64,000 nt of DNA from the NCBI RefSeq assembly GCF_000193495.2, contig NZ_AP023410.1:2937501-3001500 (forward strand). The letters are read 5' to 3'. The position numbers were made by a program, and so were the translations under genes. This DNA comes from Acetobacter aceti NBRC 14818. GTDB lineage: Bacteria; Pseudomonadota; Alphaproteobacteria; Acetobacterales; Acetobacteraceae. The notes beneath the pieces were generated by a model. The model saw only the letters and a list, made by a program, of their open reading frames with translations, searched no databases and was not told the DNA's origin. Each line of letters starts with the position of its first letter. Within the stretch, counting starts at the first letter, position 1. Positions 13,353 through 22,369 of this stretch are shown in pieces.

Positions 13353-13667
13353 GAAGGACCTTTCACAGTGAACCACGCTGCGTCTACGGAGGCCATTTGA
13401 TTTAAGCCCAACAGCCACTGACGGTTCGATGAACGCAACCGACTGATCTGAATGACTACTTTTCTTATCTCACCACCAGACAGCAGACTTTCCGCTTCCC
13501 CCCCATTGCAGTCGTGATTTCCGGTAGGTGACGGGAACGCCGTGTTCCGGGATGAGGGGCTGGGTGTTTCTGCGGTTGGACGGGATCCCGCGTGGGAAGT
13601 GGTGATCAGAGGGAGAGGTCGGCTTCGCCTTCTGTGCCGAATAACCGGCATCAGAGGAGAGTTTTCC
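13353..13667. other. Intergenic leader before DUF932
   Basis: 315 bases without a convincing gene. It marks the return from cargo to ICE backbone. It contains cgggat (13539-13544) and atcccg (13583-13588), a long-loop hairpin similar in style to those before other backbone genes, and an agaggaga ribosome-binding site before 13668. Confidence 0.4.
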
Positions 13668-14870
13668 ATGACCACAACCACCATCCTGCCCCCTGCGTCC
13701 CGCGGCGCAGCGTCTGGCGGCTTCCGGATCGATCCATCGCGCGGGGAGCGTAGCGCCCGTGTATCGTCGGAATGGTTCTCGCGTCCCGATGACGAGCGCT
13801 ACCTGTCGCTGTCCGATCTGCACGCCGCCACACTGGCGCGGGCGGACCGGGCCACGGCCCGCACCGTCGAGAGCCGCGTCATTCGTGTCGAAGCGTCCCG
13901 CGACAATGCCGAACGCCTGACCCTGACCGTGCCGGGACAGAATGACCCGATTGCGCCCACCCACTGGTCCTTTGGCCAAATGTGCAGTCTGGTCGGTGCG
14001 CCGTCGTCCTATCTGCGCAATCTTCCCGCTCCACTGGCGGCGATCAACCTGCAGCACGGCCTGCTGTCGCACCGGGCCGAACTGGTCAAAACGCTGGAAA
14101 CCGAAGACGGTCGGGTGGAACTGCGCGCCGTGACCGGCCCCGATTACGGCCGCATCTGGGACCATGAACTGGTCGGCGCGGTGCGCAAGATCGCCGGTGA
14201 CGGCACAGGCGATACCAACTGGAAGGTGCCGGGTGTCATCGACTGGGCCACCATGACCCATAATCCCTATGTCGATATCACCAAGGAGACGACCACCCTG
14301 TATGCGTCAGACAGGGACGTTTTTTTATTCCTCGTAGACGATACGCACCCGATTGAAGCCGGGCGTCTGCCCAACGGCGACCCCGATCTCTATTTTCGGG
14401 GCTTCTACGCCTGGAACTCGGAAGTCGGCAGCAAGAGCCTCGGCATAGCGTCATTCTATCTGCGCGGAGTGTGTCAAAACAGGATGCTCTGGGGCGTGGA
14501 AAATTTCGAACAGATCACGATCCGGCATAGCAAGTTCGCAGCATCCCGTTTCGTGCATCAGGCGACACCGGCCCTGCGGAATTTTACCGCGGCCAGCCCG
14601 GCGTCGTTCGTCTCTGGCATTCAGGCCTCGCGCAAGGCGCTGGTGGCCAGAACCGATGACGATCGTGAAAGTTTCCTGCGTCGTCGTGGGTTCTCCAAAC
14701 CGGAAACCACCAGGATCATCGAAACGGTCTTGAACGAGGAAGGGCGCAAGCCCGAGAGCGTGTTCGATTTCGTGCAGGGGATCACGGCGCTGGCGCGGAC
14801 GAAGACCAATCAGGATACGCGGCTGGATCTTGAGGGCAGGGCACGCAAGCTGATGGAGAAGGTCGGATGA
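13668..14870 (+). CDS. DUF932 family protein of ICE type
   Basis: A 400-residue protein of the DUF932 (phage/plasmid-like, LGT_TIGR03299-related) group, common in the maintenance region of alphaproteobacterial ICEs and plasmids. Recognisable parts are the Ser/Thr-rich N-terminus, FGQMCSLVGAPSSYLRNLP, VTGPDYGRIWDHELV and the central FFLF-type core with SEVGSKSLGIASFYLRGVCQNRMLWG. Its biochemical role is not established. Start at 13668 selected for the agaggaga site and family start; an upstream in-frame ATG at 13542 would translate the leader. It is intact, unlike much of the element. Confidence 0.85.
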   Translation: MTTTTILPPASRGAASGGFRIDPSRGERSARVSSEWFSRPDDERYLSLSDLHAATLARADRATARTVESRVIRVEASRDNAERLTLTVPGQNDPIAPTHWSFGQMCSLVGAPSSYLRNLPAPLAAINLQHGLLSHRAELVKTLETEDGRVELRAVTGPDYGRIWDHELVGAVRKIAGDGTGDTNWKVPGVIDWATMTHNPYVDITKETTTLYASDRDVFLFLVDDTHPIEAGRLPNGDPDLYFRGFYAWNSEVGSKSLGIASFYLRGVCQNRMLWGVENFEQITIRHSKFAASRFVHQATPALRNFTAASPASFVSGIQASRKALVARTDDDRESFLRRRGFSKPETTRIIETVLNEEGRKPESVFDFVQGITALARTKTNQDTRLDLEGRARKLMEKVG

Positions 14871-14907
14871 ATGCGTCCATCATCAGACGCCGGCGTGATG
14901 GGGAGGG

Positions 14908-14930
14908 GGCGGCGGACGAGATCCGCCGCC
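14908..14930. terminator. GC-rich hairpin between convergent DUF932 and HU genes
   Basis: ggcggcgga (14908-14916) pairs with tccgccgcc (14922-14930). It lies between two convergent genes and could end transcripts from both sides, but no strong T run follows. Confidence 0.5.
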
Positions 14931-14947
14931 TTCTGCCTGTCGGCAGG

Positions 14948-15223
14948 TCAGTCGTTCAGGCTGTCCTTCAGCGCCTTGGCAGGCGTGAAGGCCAGCTTGC
15001 GCGAGGCCGCGATCTGGATGGTCGCACCCGTGGCCGGGTTGCGGCCTTCGCGGGCGGCGACTTCCCTGACCTTGAACTTGCCGAAGTTTGGCAAGGTGAT
15101 TTCATCACCGGCCTTGGCGGCAGTGGTCATCGCTTCGACCAGGGCGTCCAGCACCTTGCGGGTATCGGTCTTGCTCGTGTCGGTGGTGGTGGCGATATGA
15201 TCGACCAGATCGGCAATCTTCAT
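14948..15223 (-). CDS. HU family DNA-binding protein
   Basis: A 91-residue histone-like protein. It has the dimer helices MKIADLVDHIATTTDTSKTD, the TLPNFGKF turn, the beta-arm region REGRNPATGATIQIAA with the RNPxTG DNA-intercalating motif, and the closing KLAFTPAKALKDSLN. Start at 15223 is chosen over 15241 because HU proteins begin there. It is convergent with DUF932 and divergent from the toprim gene, a usual position in this ICE type. It may assist recombination or replication of the element. Confidence 0.93.
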   Translation of the reverse strand: MKIADLVDHIATTTDTSKTDTRKVLDALVEAMTTAAKAGDEITLPNFGKFKVREVAAREGRNPATGATIQIAASRKLAFTPAKALKDSLND

Positions 15224-15312
15224 GGGACTATCCTTTTGCATTCGGGCCTGTGCCCGTTGCCTCTGCCGTTACGGTGGAATCATGGCGGCATCAAGCCTGC
15301 AGGGAGGGTGAG

Positions 15313-16392
15313 ATGACCAACGTGCAGTCATGGGATGCTGGCGATCTGGCCCGCAGGCTGGCTGAAAATGCCGAGGCGGTCTGTCGCCATTACCTCTCAG
15401 CCGGGCGACGGCATGGCAATTACTGGCTGGTCGGCGACGTCCACAATACCCCTGGGCGGTCTCTTTATGTCCGCCTGCATGGTGGAGCGGACGGACGTGG
15501 CCGCGCGGGCAAATGGACGGATGGCGCGACGGGGCAGCATGGCGATCTGCTCGACATCATCCGTGAAAGCCTCGGGCTGCGGGATTTTCGTGATGTCGCC
15601 GACGAGGCCCGGCGCTTTCTCTGTCTACCGCAGTCCGAGCCACGATCGGCCCCTGATCGCGGCCGTTCCCATGCGTTCAGCTACGATACTTCCGGGCAGG
15701 CATCTGGCACCGCAGACGCCGCACGTCGGCTCTGGGCCATGTCCCGCCCGCTTGCGGGCACACAGGCGGAAACTTGGCTGCGGCATCGTGACCTGACACG
15801 CCTGACGGACCTGTCGTCCCTGCGTTTCCATCCTGACTGCTACTACCGGGCTGATGCCGACAGTCCGACCGAGACCTGGCCGGCGTTGATCGCCGCTGTG
15901 ACTGACCTCGACGGCACTCTGACTGGGGTGCATCGCACCTGGCTGGCGCGCGACGGACGTGGCAAAGCACCTGTCGAAATGCCGCGCCGTGCGATGGGCG
16001 ACCTGCTCGGCCATGCCGTGCGCTTTGGCGCGGTGTCCGACGTTCTGGCAGCAGGCGAGGGCATCGAGACGGTGCTGTCGCTCCATGAGGTCATGCCCGA
16101 TCTGCCACTGGCTGCGTGCCTGTCCTCGGCGCATCTCGCCGCCATGGCGTTTCCGCCCACGCTGCGCCGCCTCTATGTGCTGCGCGATGACGATCCGGCC
16201 GGGGACCATGCGGCGACGACCCTGCAGACCCGGACGCAGGAGGCCGGGATCGAGTGCGTCGTGCTGTCACCGCGTCTGTCGGACTTCAATGATGATCTCC
16301 GCTATCTCGGGCGTGGCGCGATGCGGGCGATCCAGCATCCCCAGCTTGCCCCGCAGGACGTGGTGCGGTTCCTGCATCCGGTCACGCACTGA
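15313..16392 (+). CDS. Toprim domain protein (ICE primase-like)
   Basis: A 359-residue protein. The N-terminal half resembles the zinc-ribbon-less primase region of plasmid proteins (GRAGKWTDGATGQHGDLLDI). The C-terminal toprim domain has GEG at 248-250 and RDDDPAGD at 291-298, the acidic metal-binding residues. Toprim proteins of this size occur between HU and DUF2493 in alphaproteobacterial ICEs and may prime DNA after transfer. The start ATG at 15313 follows gggagggtg. Confidence 0.88.
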   Translation: MTNVQSWDAGDLARRLAENAEAVCRHYLSAGRRHGNYWLVGDVHNTPGRSLYVRLHGGADGRGRAGKWTDGATGQHGDLLDIIRESLGLRDFRDVADEARRFLCLPQSEPRSAPDRGRSHAFSYDTSGQASGTADAARRLWAMSRPLAGTQAETWLRHRDLTRLTDLSSLRFHPDCYYRADADSPTETWPALIAAVTDLDGTLTGVHRTWLARDGRGKAPVEMPRRAMGDLLGHAVRFGAVSDVLAAGEGIETVLSLHEVMPDLPLAACLSSAHLAAMAFPPTLRRLYVLRDDDPAGDHAATTLQTRTQEAGIECVVLSPRLSDFNDDLRYLGRGAMRAIQHPQLAPQDVVRFLHPVTH

Positions 16393-16525
16393 GGCGGGCC
16401 AAGAAGGGGGCGTGAGGTCCGTCTTCTTTCCGGCGTGGCGCGGGACTGTCCTGTTTCCGGATGGGGCGCGCCCGCGGCCTTTCAGGAAGGGGAGCGGGCG
16501 TCAGCCAGACCGGGCCTGCAATGGC

Positions 16526-16588
16526 GGAGACGGCTATTTTCCGCCGCGCGTGCCGCGCTTTGCATCGCGAAGCAAAATAGCCGTCTCC
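16526..16588 (+). promoter_or_regulatory. Leader hairpin upstream of DUF2493
   Basis: ggagacggctatttt (16526-16540) and aaaatagccgtctcc (16574-16588) form a perfect 15-bp inverted repeat with a 33-base loop in the 314-bp gap before DUF2493. Directly after it (16588-16614) lies a GC-rich 27-base segment that recurs at 19268-19294 with few changes in the same position relative to the hairpin before DUF736. The shared design suggests an element-specific 5' leader rather than a simple terminator. Confidence 0.6.
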
Positions 16589-16706
16589 CTGCCATCCTCC
16601 ACTGCGTTTCGGCCGCGCATTGCGCGGTTCCGGCCCGGCCTTCGTCTGCCGCTATTCGCCCCCGGAAAGGCCGCGAGGGGCGCGGCCAGAACCGGAGGAC
16701 AGACCC

Positions 16707-17642
16707 ATGACCCGCACACAGGACGATTTTGAACCCGCACACGCCACCTCTTCTACCGTCCATGTGCTGGCCGAACTCCAGCTTTACGGCCACCGTCCGT
16801 TTGCGGACGAGCCGGACGCAAGGCCGCTGCCCGACGCCAGCCAGATCGAGGGAGCGGTGGCTGACATCTTCGACGCCGTGTCAGCCACACTGACCGATAC
16901 CCGGCTGGAACCCGATCTCGAACCGCTGCTCTGGTCCACGGTCAACGTCTTTCACCGCATGGTCGGGCAGGTGGAGCGTGATCTTGACCGCAACGAGCAG
17001 GCGCAGAAACGCAGCCAGCAGGAACAGGATGGCAGCGAGATCCGCTCGGTGGAACTGGAACGCCTCATTGCCGAGGGGCTGACTCTGCTGGAGCGACGCA
17101 ACGCCTACGAGATCTTCCGCGATCTCGCCTGCGACCAGTTCGAACGCCTGACGATGTCGCCTTGGCGGCCGCGTTCCGGTTCGCTGGTCAGCCGCAGCAC
17201 GCTAACGGCGTCCATGATTGACAGCCGCGATTTTCTTAACGCCCGCAGGAAAGCTGAAACGGAACTGCTGGTGCCGGCCGGCCCCAAGATCGCGGTCACG
17301 GGCGGCCCTGATTACGAGGACCACCATCTGATCTGGAAGCGTCTGGACAAGGTGCGGGAGAAGCATCCCGACATGGTGCTGCTGCATGGTGGCTCACCGA
17401 AGGGGACTGAATTCATCGCTTCCCGCTGGGCTGATCACCGGCAGGTTGCCCAGATCGCCTTCAAGCCGGACTGGAACCGGCACGGCAAGGCCGCCCCGTT
17501 CCGGCGCAACGACGCCCTGCTGAAAGTCCTGCCCATCGGGGTCATGGTGTTTCCGGGATCGGGTATTCAGGACAATCTGGCCGACAAGGCAAAGCAGATG
17601 GGTATCCCGGTCTGGCGGTTCCACAGGGAGGCTGGCGCGTGA
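16707..17642 (+). CDS. DUF2493 family protein (SLOG-type C-terminal domain)
   Basis: A 311-residue protein. The C-terminal 110 residues match the DUF2493/SLOG fold: KIAVTGGPDYEDHHLIWKRLD, VLLHGGSPKGTEFIASRWA, and a closing PVWRFHRE. SLOG domains bind nucleotides or related ligands. The N-terminal part is helical (ELQLYGHRPFADEPDARPLP). It is a standard ICE backbone gene between toprim and DUF736. The start at 16707 follows ggaggac. Its function within ICEs is not established. Confidence 0.85.
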   Translation: MTRTQDDFEPAHATSSTVHVLAELQLYGHRPFADEPDARPLPDASQIEGAVADIFDAVSATLTDTRLEPDLEPLLWSTVNVFHRMVGQVERDLDRNEQAQKRSQQEQDGSEIRSVELERLIAEGLTLLERRNAYEIFRDLACDQFERLTMSPWRPRSGSLVSRSTLTASMIDSRDFLNARRKAETELLVPAGPKIAVTGGPDYEDHHLIWKRLDKVREKHPDMVLLHGGSPKGTEFIASRWADHRQVAQIAFKPDWNRHGKAAPFRRNDALLKVLPIGVMVFPGSGIQDNLADKAKQMGIPVWRFHREAGA

Positions 17643-17718
17643 GCGCCAGTTCTCCAGCTATTTTAATTATACTACAGGAAAAACTTTCTTTGTCCTGAAT
17701 TTTGTGGAATAAATTGAC

Positions 17719-18672
17719 TTATTTTGGATTGCTACGTGATAATAGGAGGATGTTTACTTCAGAGCAGAATTTTTCGACCTTGCAAAGAAGGTCTTGGATT
17801 TCAGCATCTGAAAGAGAAACAATGGCGCCATCTTTGGTATGGCCACAACGATGAACAATGTCGTTACGCTTCACAAGAGCATCTTTGAAGATGTCGAAAT
17901 TTGGAAGGGATATATGCAACCCTGCTTTGAAAATCAGTTTGACTTCATGCCATCGATGCCAGACTATACTTTGCAAATATCGTAATACATCTTCACGCAA
18001 TCTAGCCTGTTTTTTGAATATATCTCCTAATTTTATTTGTTCGTCTCTAAATTTAGGTAGGTTTGTTATAATGTTGTGCAAAGCGGTGTCATCATTTTTG
18101 AACCAAAAATCTGCCGTTTCCCACAAAAAAGCTTCGAGTGCACCTACGCCATTGCTGAAGACAAGTAATTTTGCTAATTCCCGTGCTTGGGGGCTTCCTG
18201 TAAGTGTTAATACTTGTCGAGCTTCTTCAGTTCGTGTTTTTAAGCGTAAGAGAGGCGCATCGCGGCTATCAATGTTAAGTTGAAGCCAGTCTTCTTCATC
18301 TGGGTATTCATTTCTAATGGGTGCCCATTCATCTCCACCGGCTTCTCCATGGAGATCTTCGACAACCTCATCAATCAACTTGTCATCCACAATCCCGCTG
18401 AATCGCTCAGGTAATTCGTCTGCGGGATCGTATGGACCGCCATTCACAAACAGGTATCCGCCTTCTCGTCCATTATAGGGAGTTTCCTGAGCAGGATCAC
18501 AATATCGAGCCAAAAACCATTCGCGCATTGCAGTTTTTTGATCATCTTCATCGGCTGTTTCTAGCCAGTGATCGTTGGGATCAAATGGTCCATCTGTATC
18601 AAAAATATTTCCATATGCTTCAGGCGGAAGATTAGCTAGTTCACTATCATCTATGTGATCATTCCATCCCAT
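17719..18672 (-). CDS. HEPN domain protein, HEPN/RES N-terminal-like
   Basis: A 317-residue protein. The N-terminus (REWFLARYCDPAQETPYN, GGYLFVNGGPYDPADEL) resembles the N-terminal domain found with HEPN and RES toxins. The C-terminal helical region has R269-NDIV-H274, an RX4H motif of HEPN ribonucleases, preceded by DALVK. It is AT-rich compared with the backbone, on the opposite strand, inserted between DUF2493 and DUF736, and has a strong aaggag site before 18672. These features suggest acquired cargo, possibly an abortive-infection or toxin function. No obvious antitoxin partner is adjacent. Confidence 0.7.
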   Translation of the reverse strand: MGWNDHIDDSELANLPPEAYGNIFDTDGPFDPNDHWLETADEDDQKTAMREWFLARYCDPAQETPYNGREGGYLFVNGGPYDPADELPERFSGIVDDKLIDEVVEDLHGEAGGDEWAPIRNEYPDEEDWLQLNIDSRDAPLLRLKTRTEEARQVLTLTGSPQARELAKLLVFSNGVGALEAFLWETADFWFKNDDTALHNIITNLPKFRDEQIKLGDIFKKQARLREDVLRYLQSIVWHRWHEVKLIFKAGLHISLPNFDIFKDALVKRNDIVHRCGHTKDGAIVSLSDAEIQDLLCKVEKFCSEVNILLLSRSNPK

Positions 18673-19209
18673 TATGTATCTCCTTTTTCAATATGCGCAT
18701 CATGCCAATACGTTGGGCTTTCTCAAGGAGGCCTCTTAATTAAGCTAAAGTGTATCTTCTGACGCAGGAAAGGCCTAACCCGAAAAACTGATCGGGATGG
18801 CTCAGGTGTCGTTCCCATCCTTGTTGCGGGTGTGGTCCAGGGAAAGGCCCTGCTTTTGTCATCGGTGACATGGCCAAGACAGCAGTGGCGAAAGAGGGAT
18901 CGTCCAGACTGCTTCGATAGAGCGCGCTGTGCTGGGGGCCATGCGACGCGGCGCGAACGTGCCCATAAACAGGCGCGGATGATGGGCATAATGTCGGATT
19001 GGTTGTGGAAACGACCAGCAGCTTTTGCAGAACCCTTTAGCGGGCAGAGTCAATTTCGCTCCAGACAGCATGGCCCCACCTTTGTGGACCGGTCATGCCG
19101 GCATCGTATCTCCGGGGGCTGTCGGATCCGCACACCATGGCCTCTGTCGGATGGCTGATCTAGCCGAAGGATGGCTGCGCCTCGATCGGCTGGCCGCAAC
19201 GGCGTTCCA
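18673..19209. other. Gene-poor gap before DUF736
   Basis: About 540 bases between the HEPN gene and the DUF736 leader. No coding region is convincing; frames here are short and lack recognisable domains. It may be degraded backbone DNA around the cargo insertion. Confidence 0.5.
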
Positions 19210-19294
19210 GAACTTTCTTCCCCTGTCGGCTACGCCGCCATTCCTCGCGGGACAAGAAAGTTCCGGCCCTGCCGTCCTCCGCTGCGCTGCGGCC
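19210..19294 (+). promoter_or_regulatory. Leader hairpin and shared segment upstream of DUF736
   Basis: gaactttctt (19210-19219) pairs with aagaaagttc (19254-19263) across 34 bases. The 27 bases at 19268-19294 match 16588-16614 apart from about four changes. The same order (hairpin, short gap, shared segment, gene) is seen before DUF2493. Probably a regulatory leader specific to this element. Confidence 0.6.
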
Positions 19295-19384
19295 CTGAAG
19301 GGTGCTCTGCCGCTCGCCTCCGGCTGGTCGATCGCCATCGAGGCCACGGTGGTCGCGGCCCGATAACAGCATGGAGATACGACA

Positions 19385-19708
19385 ATGGCTAACATCGGTT
19401 CCTTCAAGAAGGTGGGCGAAGGCTTTGAAGGCGAAATCGTCACCCTGGCCCTGCAGGCCCGCAACGTCCGCCTGGTGGCCGAGACCAACCGCGCCAACGA
19501 CAACGCCCCCAACTACCGCGTCTATCTCGGGCGCGTGGAACTGGGCGCCGCATGGACTCGCCGCTCCAGCGAAGGCCGCACCTATCTGAGCCTGAAGCTG
19601 GACGATCCCTCCTTCGCCGCCCCGATCTTCGCTAACCTGTTCACCGACGAGGAAGGCGAGGGCTATTCCCTGATCTGGACCCGGCCCCGCAGCCGGAACG
19701 GGGACTGA
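19385..19708 (+). CDS. DUF736 family protein
   Basis: A 107-residue protein, MANIGSFKKVGEGFEGEIVTL, with RVYLGRVELGAAW and the YLSLKLDDPSFAAPIFANLF core typical of DUF736. These small proteins are found in nearly all alphaproteobacterial ICEs of this class, and their role is unknown. Length is normal for the family. It is followed 15 bases later by a terminator-like hairpin. Confidence 0.92.
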   Translation: MANIGSFKKVGEGFEGEIVTLALQARNVRLVAETNRANDNAPNYRVYLGRVELGAAWTRRSSEGRTYLSLKLDDPSFAAPIFANLFTDEEGEGYSLIWTRPRSRNGD

Positions 19709-19723
19709 ACCTCCCACAACTAA

Positions 19724-19748
19724 CCCCGCCCGGTCTCTCCGGGCGGGG
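19724..19748 (+). terminator. Terminator-like hairpin after DUF736
   Basis: ccccgcccgg (19724-19733) pairs with ccgggcgggg (19739-19748) with a 5-base loop. The following ccttctgggttttct is only moderately T-rich. Confidence 0.7.
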
Positions 19749-20047
19749 CCTTCTGGGTTTTCTGGCGGGCTCTTTCAGGGCGCGGGCGATCGTGCTGGTC
19801 GCCCCACGTGGGACGCAGGAGGAATACGAGGCTTTCCCTCAGCCTTCCCATTGTACCATGCGCGAGGGCGAACCGCGTCAAGGACGCGTGGTCCCTCCAA
19901 TTTTGCCCGACGCACCCGTGCCGGGCGCGCCAGACAAAATCGGCTCCCCCACGCGCCGGCAATCCGGTCGCCTGCGGCGATCCCTGACCCGGTCTGCCCC
20001 GGCATGAGCCGTCCGTCCTGTCTTCGAAAAACGAAAGGAGCAGGACG

Positions 20048-20203
20048 ATGACCACGCTACACGACCATATCCAGATGCTGCGCGCCGAACTGACCAGCTT
20101 TCACCTCAGCCGGCGCGAGCGCCAGCAGATCGAGCGCGAACTGAGAGAGGCGCTTGCTCCGCAGGGTAACGTCGAAGCAGACAGACTGACACCGCCCCAT
20201 TAA
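20048..20203 (+). CDS. Small conserved ICE protein
   Basis: A 51-residue protein beginning MTTLHDHIQMLRAEL and containing SRRERQQIERELREA, a charged two-helix design. It follows a clear aaaggagcaggacg ribosome-binding site. Short proteins of this type occur after DUF736 in related elements. Function unknown. Confidence 0.65.
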   Translation: MTTLHDHIQMLRAELTSFHLSRRERQQIERELREALAPQGNVEADRLTPPH

Positions 20204-20229
20204 GGGCGGAAAGGGTGGGTCAAGGAACC

Positions 20230-20463
20230 CTATTTCTGATCGTCCACCGGAACCTGATTTTCATCCAGTAATGCCGCCGGTCGTACGTTGAGTGCCTGTG
20301 ACGCATGCCATAACGAAAGCAGCGTCGCGTTCTGGCGCCCGGTCTCGATCCAGCTGATATAGGCGCGGTCGACACCCATCCTTTCCGCCAGGGCTTCCTG
20401 GCTGAGACCGGCGGCGCGTCGCAGGCGCCTCACGTTCGCGCCGAAAAGTCCTCGGATGTCCAT
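20230..20463 (-). CDS. XRE family helix-turn-helix regulator
   Basis: A 77-residue Cro/CI-type DNA-binding protein. The HTH spans residues 5-60: VRRLRRAAGLSQEALAERMG, VDRAYISWIETGRQN. It lies divergent from the DUF6499/DUF2285 gene, with a 9-bp inverted repeat just upstream of its own start, suggesting autoregulation and control of the divergent replication/transfer genes, as in other alphaproteobacterial ICEs. Confidence 0.88.
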   Translation of the reverse strand: MDIRGLFGANVRRLRRAAGLSQEALAERMGVDRAYISWIETGRQNATLLSLWHASQALNVRPAALLDENQVPVDDQK

Positions 20464-20483
20464 CCTCAGGATAGGAACGATTT

Positions 20484-20514
20484 GTGTATTATCGCGCTAC
20501 GTATTATAATACAC
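20484..20514. promoter_or_regulatory. Operator-like inverted repeat upstream of the XRE gene
   Basis: gtgtattat (20484-20492) and ataatacac (20506-20514) form a perfect 9-bp inverted repeat with a 13-base spacer, starting 21 bases before the XRE start codon. The AT-rich arms stand out in GC-rich surroundings. Likely target of the XRE protein (inference from position). Confidence 0.6.
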
Positions 20515-20711
20515 GGAATGCTCAGCACCTTCCCCTGTGATGCGCCATGGGCATCACGTGATGTCGCGAAAACCGATGTTTCCGGCCCGTCTGGCGTGAA
20601 TCTTTTCCCAATACCGAAACAATTCTGAGCCCACCGGATATTTTCGGGATCACCTCCCTAAGTCTTCGGGACTACCCGTTCCGGTTTTGCACCGGATACT
20701 GGGTCGAATCC

Positions 20712-21519
20712 ATGACATATCGGGGAGGGGGAGTGCCGACAATCCGGCCGTGGGATGCCGCACCCCTTCGTCGCGCCTTCGCCGGGCTCGACCCTGCCGG
20801 TCTCGCCCAGGAATGGCTGCGGCGCAACCTGACTTATCGGAATGATTATGCCGCCATCATGACGACGGGTAAGGCGGATGCCGAGGCATGGCGTGCCTTC
20901 GCCCGTCGCTGGGGGTTACGTTTTCCCTGTCGACCCTGATCTTCCCGCCTGGCTCGCCCCCGCTTTCTGGGATCCTGATGTTGCGCCGGAGGTCGTCGGG
21001 CGCGGCGATGGAGGTGATATTCTGTCCCGTCTCGCACCATACGCGCGGGCACGGCATGATGGTCCCGATGGCATCCACCTCGTGCTGGACAGTGTGGCGG
21101 GTCCGCTGCGCCTTGTCATTGTCATCGATCGACAACCCGATGCGCCGGGAACCTGGTTCATCGTCGATGACGGCCACCTCCCGACCCGTCTGGCCTGCGT
21201 GGCACGCTTCGGCTGCCTGCTTGCCGGTCGTTCGCCGGGTTCAATTCCACCCAGCCTGCACCTGAGTCCCCAGCAGAAACTGCGCCAGATCCGCATGCTC
21301 TGCATCGCGGAAGGACGGCGCATGGGGGTGACAGCGAAGCGGATCGCCGCAGGTCTTTACGGTGCCGACATCCTCCGGCTCTCGAACCGGGAATGGCACG
21401 CCAGCTCATGGCATCGGGCCTTCTACCGCGATCTTGACGGTGCCGGTTTCTATCTGAGCGGCGGCCACATCGCTCTCCTTCAGGGGCTGAAGCAGGGGGG
21501 TGACAGTCTGGTGGCCTGA
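20712..21519 (+). pseudogene. DUF6499/DUF2285 regulator, frameshifted
   Basis: The first frame (20712-20939) gives the DUF6499 segment AQEWLRRNLTYRNDYAAIM followed by WRAFARRWGLRFP. The second frame carries VDPDLPAWLAPAFWDPDV and the DUF2285 domain to the stop at 21519 (SPQQKLRQIRMLCIAEGRRM, RLSNREWHASSWHRAF). Removing one T from the run at 20921-20924 joins both parts into one protein of about 268 residues. DUF2285 proteins of ICEs are transcriptional activators of excision and transfer (FseA-like), so its loss would help lock the element in place. Could be a sequencing error in a short homopolymer. Confidence 0.82.
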
Positions 21520-21615
21520 ACTTTGTCATCCCTCCCCACAGGCCATTCTCCGGCAGCGTCTTCCCATGAGCCGCGACATTCCGCACGCGGCCCGATCCAA
21601 CGGGAGGAAGACCCT

Positions 21616-21915
21616 ATGCGTGTCCAGCCGACACTGCCACCGCGCTATCTGCGCACCCCGGACGCGGCCAATTTCGTTGGCCTGTCCATTCGCACCCTCG
21701 AAAAACACCGGAGTTGCGGGACTGGTCCGCTCTACCGCCAGCTTGGCGGCCGGATCGTCTATGCCGTCGAAGACCTCTGCGCCTGGGCCGATTTGAACGT
21801 CAGGCTCTCCACCGGGGACGGTGGGGGTATCCCGATGCCGTCCGATCCCCGCGCCTATATCATCCGCCTGCAGGCTAGGGCTCGCGAGGCTCAGCAGCGG
21901 AGCGCCAGACGATGA
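21616..21915 (+). CDS. Helix-turn-helix DNA-binding protein (AlpA/MerR-like)
   Basis: A 99-residue protein with the excisionase-like winged helix RTPDAANFVGLSIRTLEKHR, GPLYRQLGGRIVYAVEDLCAWAD. Such genes directly precede the RPA-type replication initiator in alphaproteobacterial ICEs and plasmids. The start at 21616 follows gggaggaag. Its last 4 bases overlap the next gene (atga), so the two are translationally coupled. Probably a recombination directionality or regulatory protein. Confidence 0.85.
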   Translation: MRVQPTLPPRYLRTPDAANFVGLSIRTLEKHRSCGTGPLYRQLGGRIVYAVEDLCAWADLNVRLSTGDGGGIPMPSDPRAYIIRLQARAREAQQRSARR

Positions 21916-22329
21916 TGCCGACCGCTGACAGCTGGCGTCAACCCGACCGCCGCTTCGTGGTCACGGGGTCGGCACGGCCCCGTGACATTCGTGATCTCAT
22001 GGGGCATCCGTTTTTCGCATTGGGAAAAACGCCGCGCCTCACCCCAATCGATTACCAGGCGCGACATATCGCGGTCATGGTGCGGGCTGAAAATGCCGGC
22101 GGTATGGCGACGGTCTGGGATGTCGACGTCCTGATCTGGCTGACCGGGCAGATCGTCGATGCGCTGAACCATGGATTGTGGGTGTCACGCCATGTGCGCT
22201 TCACACCATGGCGTCTGTTTCAGGATCTGGGCTGGGCTTCCGGGCTGCATGAATATCATCGCCTTCGTGGTGCATTGGAACGGCTGTCCACGACAACTGT
22301 CATGACGAACATCCGCCAGGGCACTGACT
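21912..22329 (+). pseudogene. RPA-type replication initiator, 5' part only
   Basis: About 139 residues (to TNIRQGTD) of a replication initiator protein A family member remain: RDIRDLMGHPFFALGKTPRLTPIDY, then TVWDVDVLIWLTGQIVDALN and RHVRFTPWRLFQDLGW. The IS element at 22330 removes the remainder. The fragment at 27899-28708 covers the later part of a homologous gene, but the two overlap in content (WDxDVLIW ... FTPxxL) and differ in sequence, so they come from two separate genes. Confidence 0.85.
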
Positions 22330-22369
22330 TGAATTGCCCCGGGTTTTGTGGAGACGTTTTTTATCTGAT

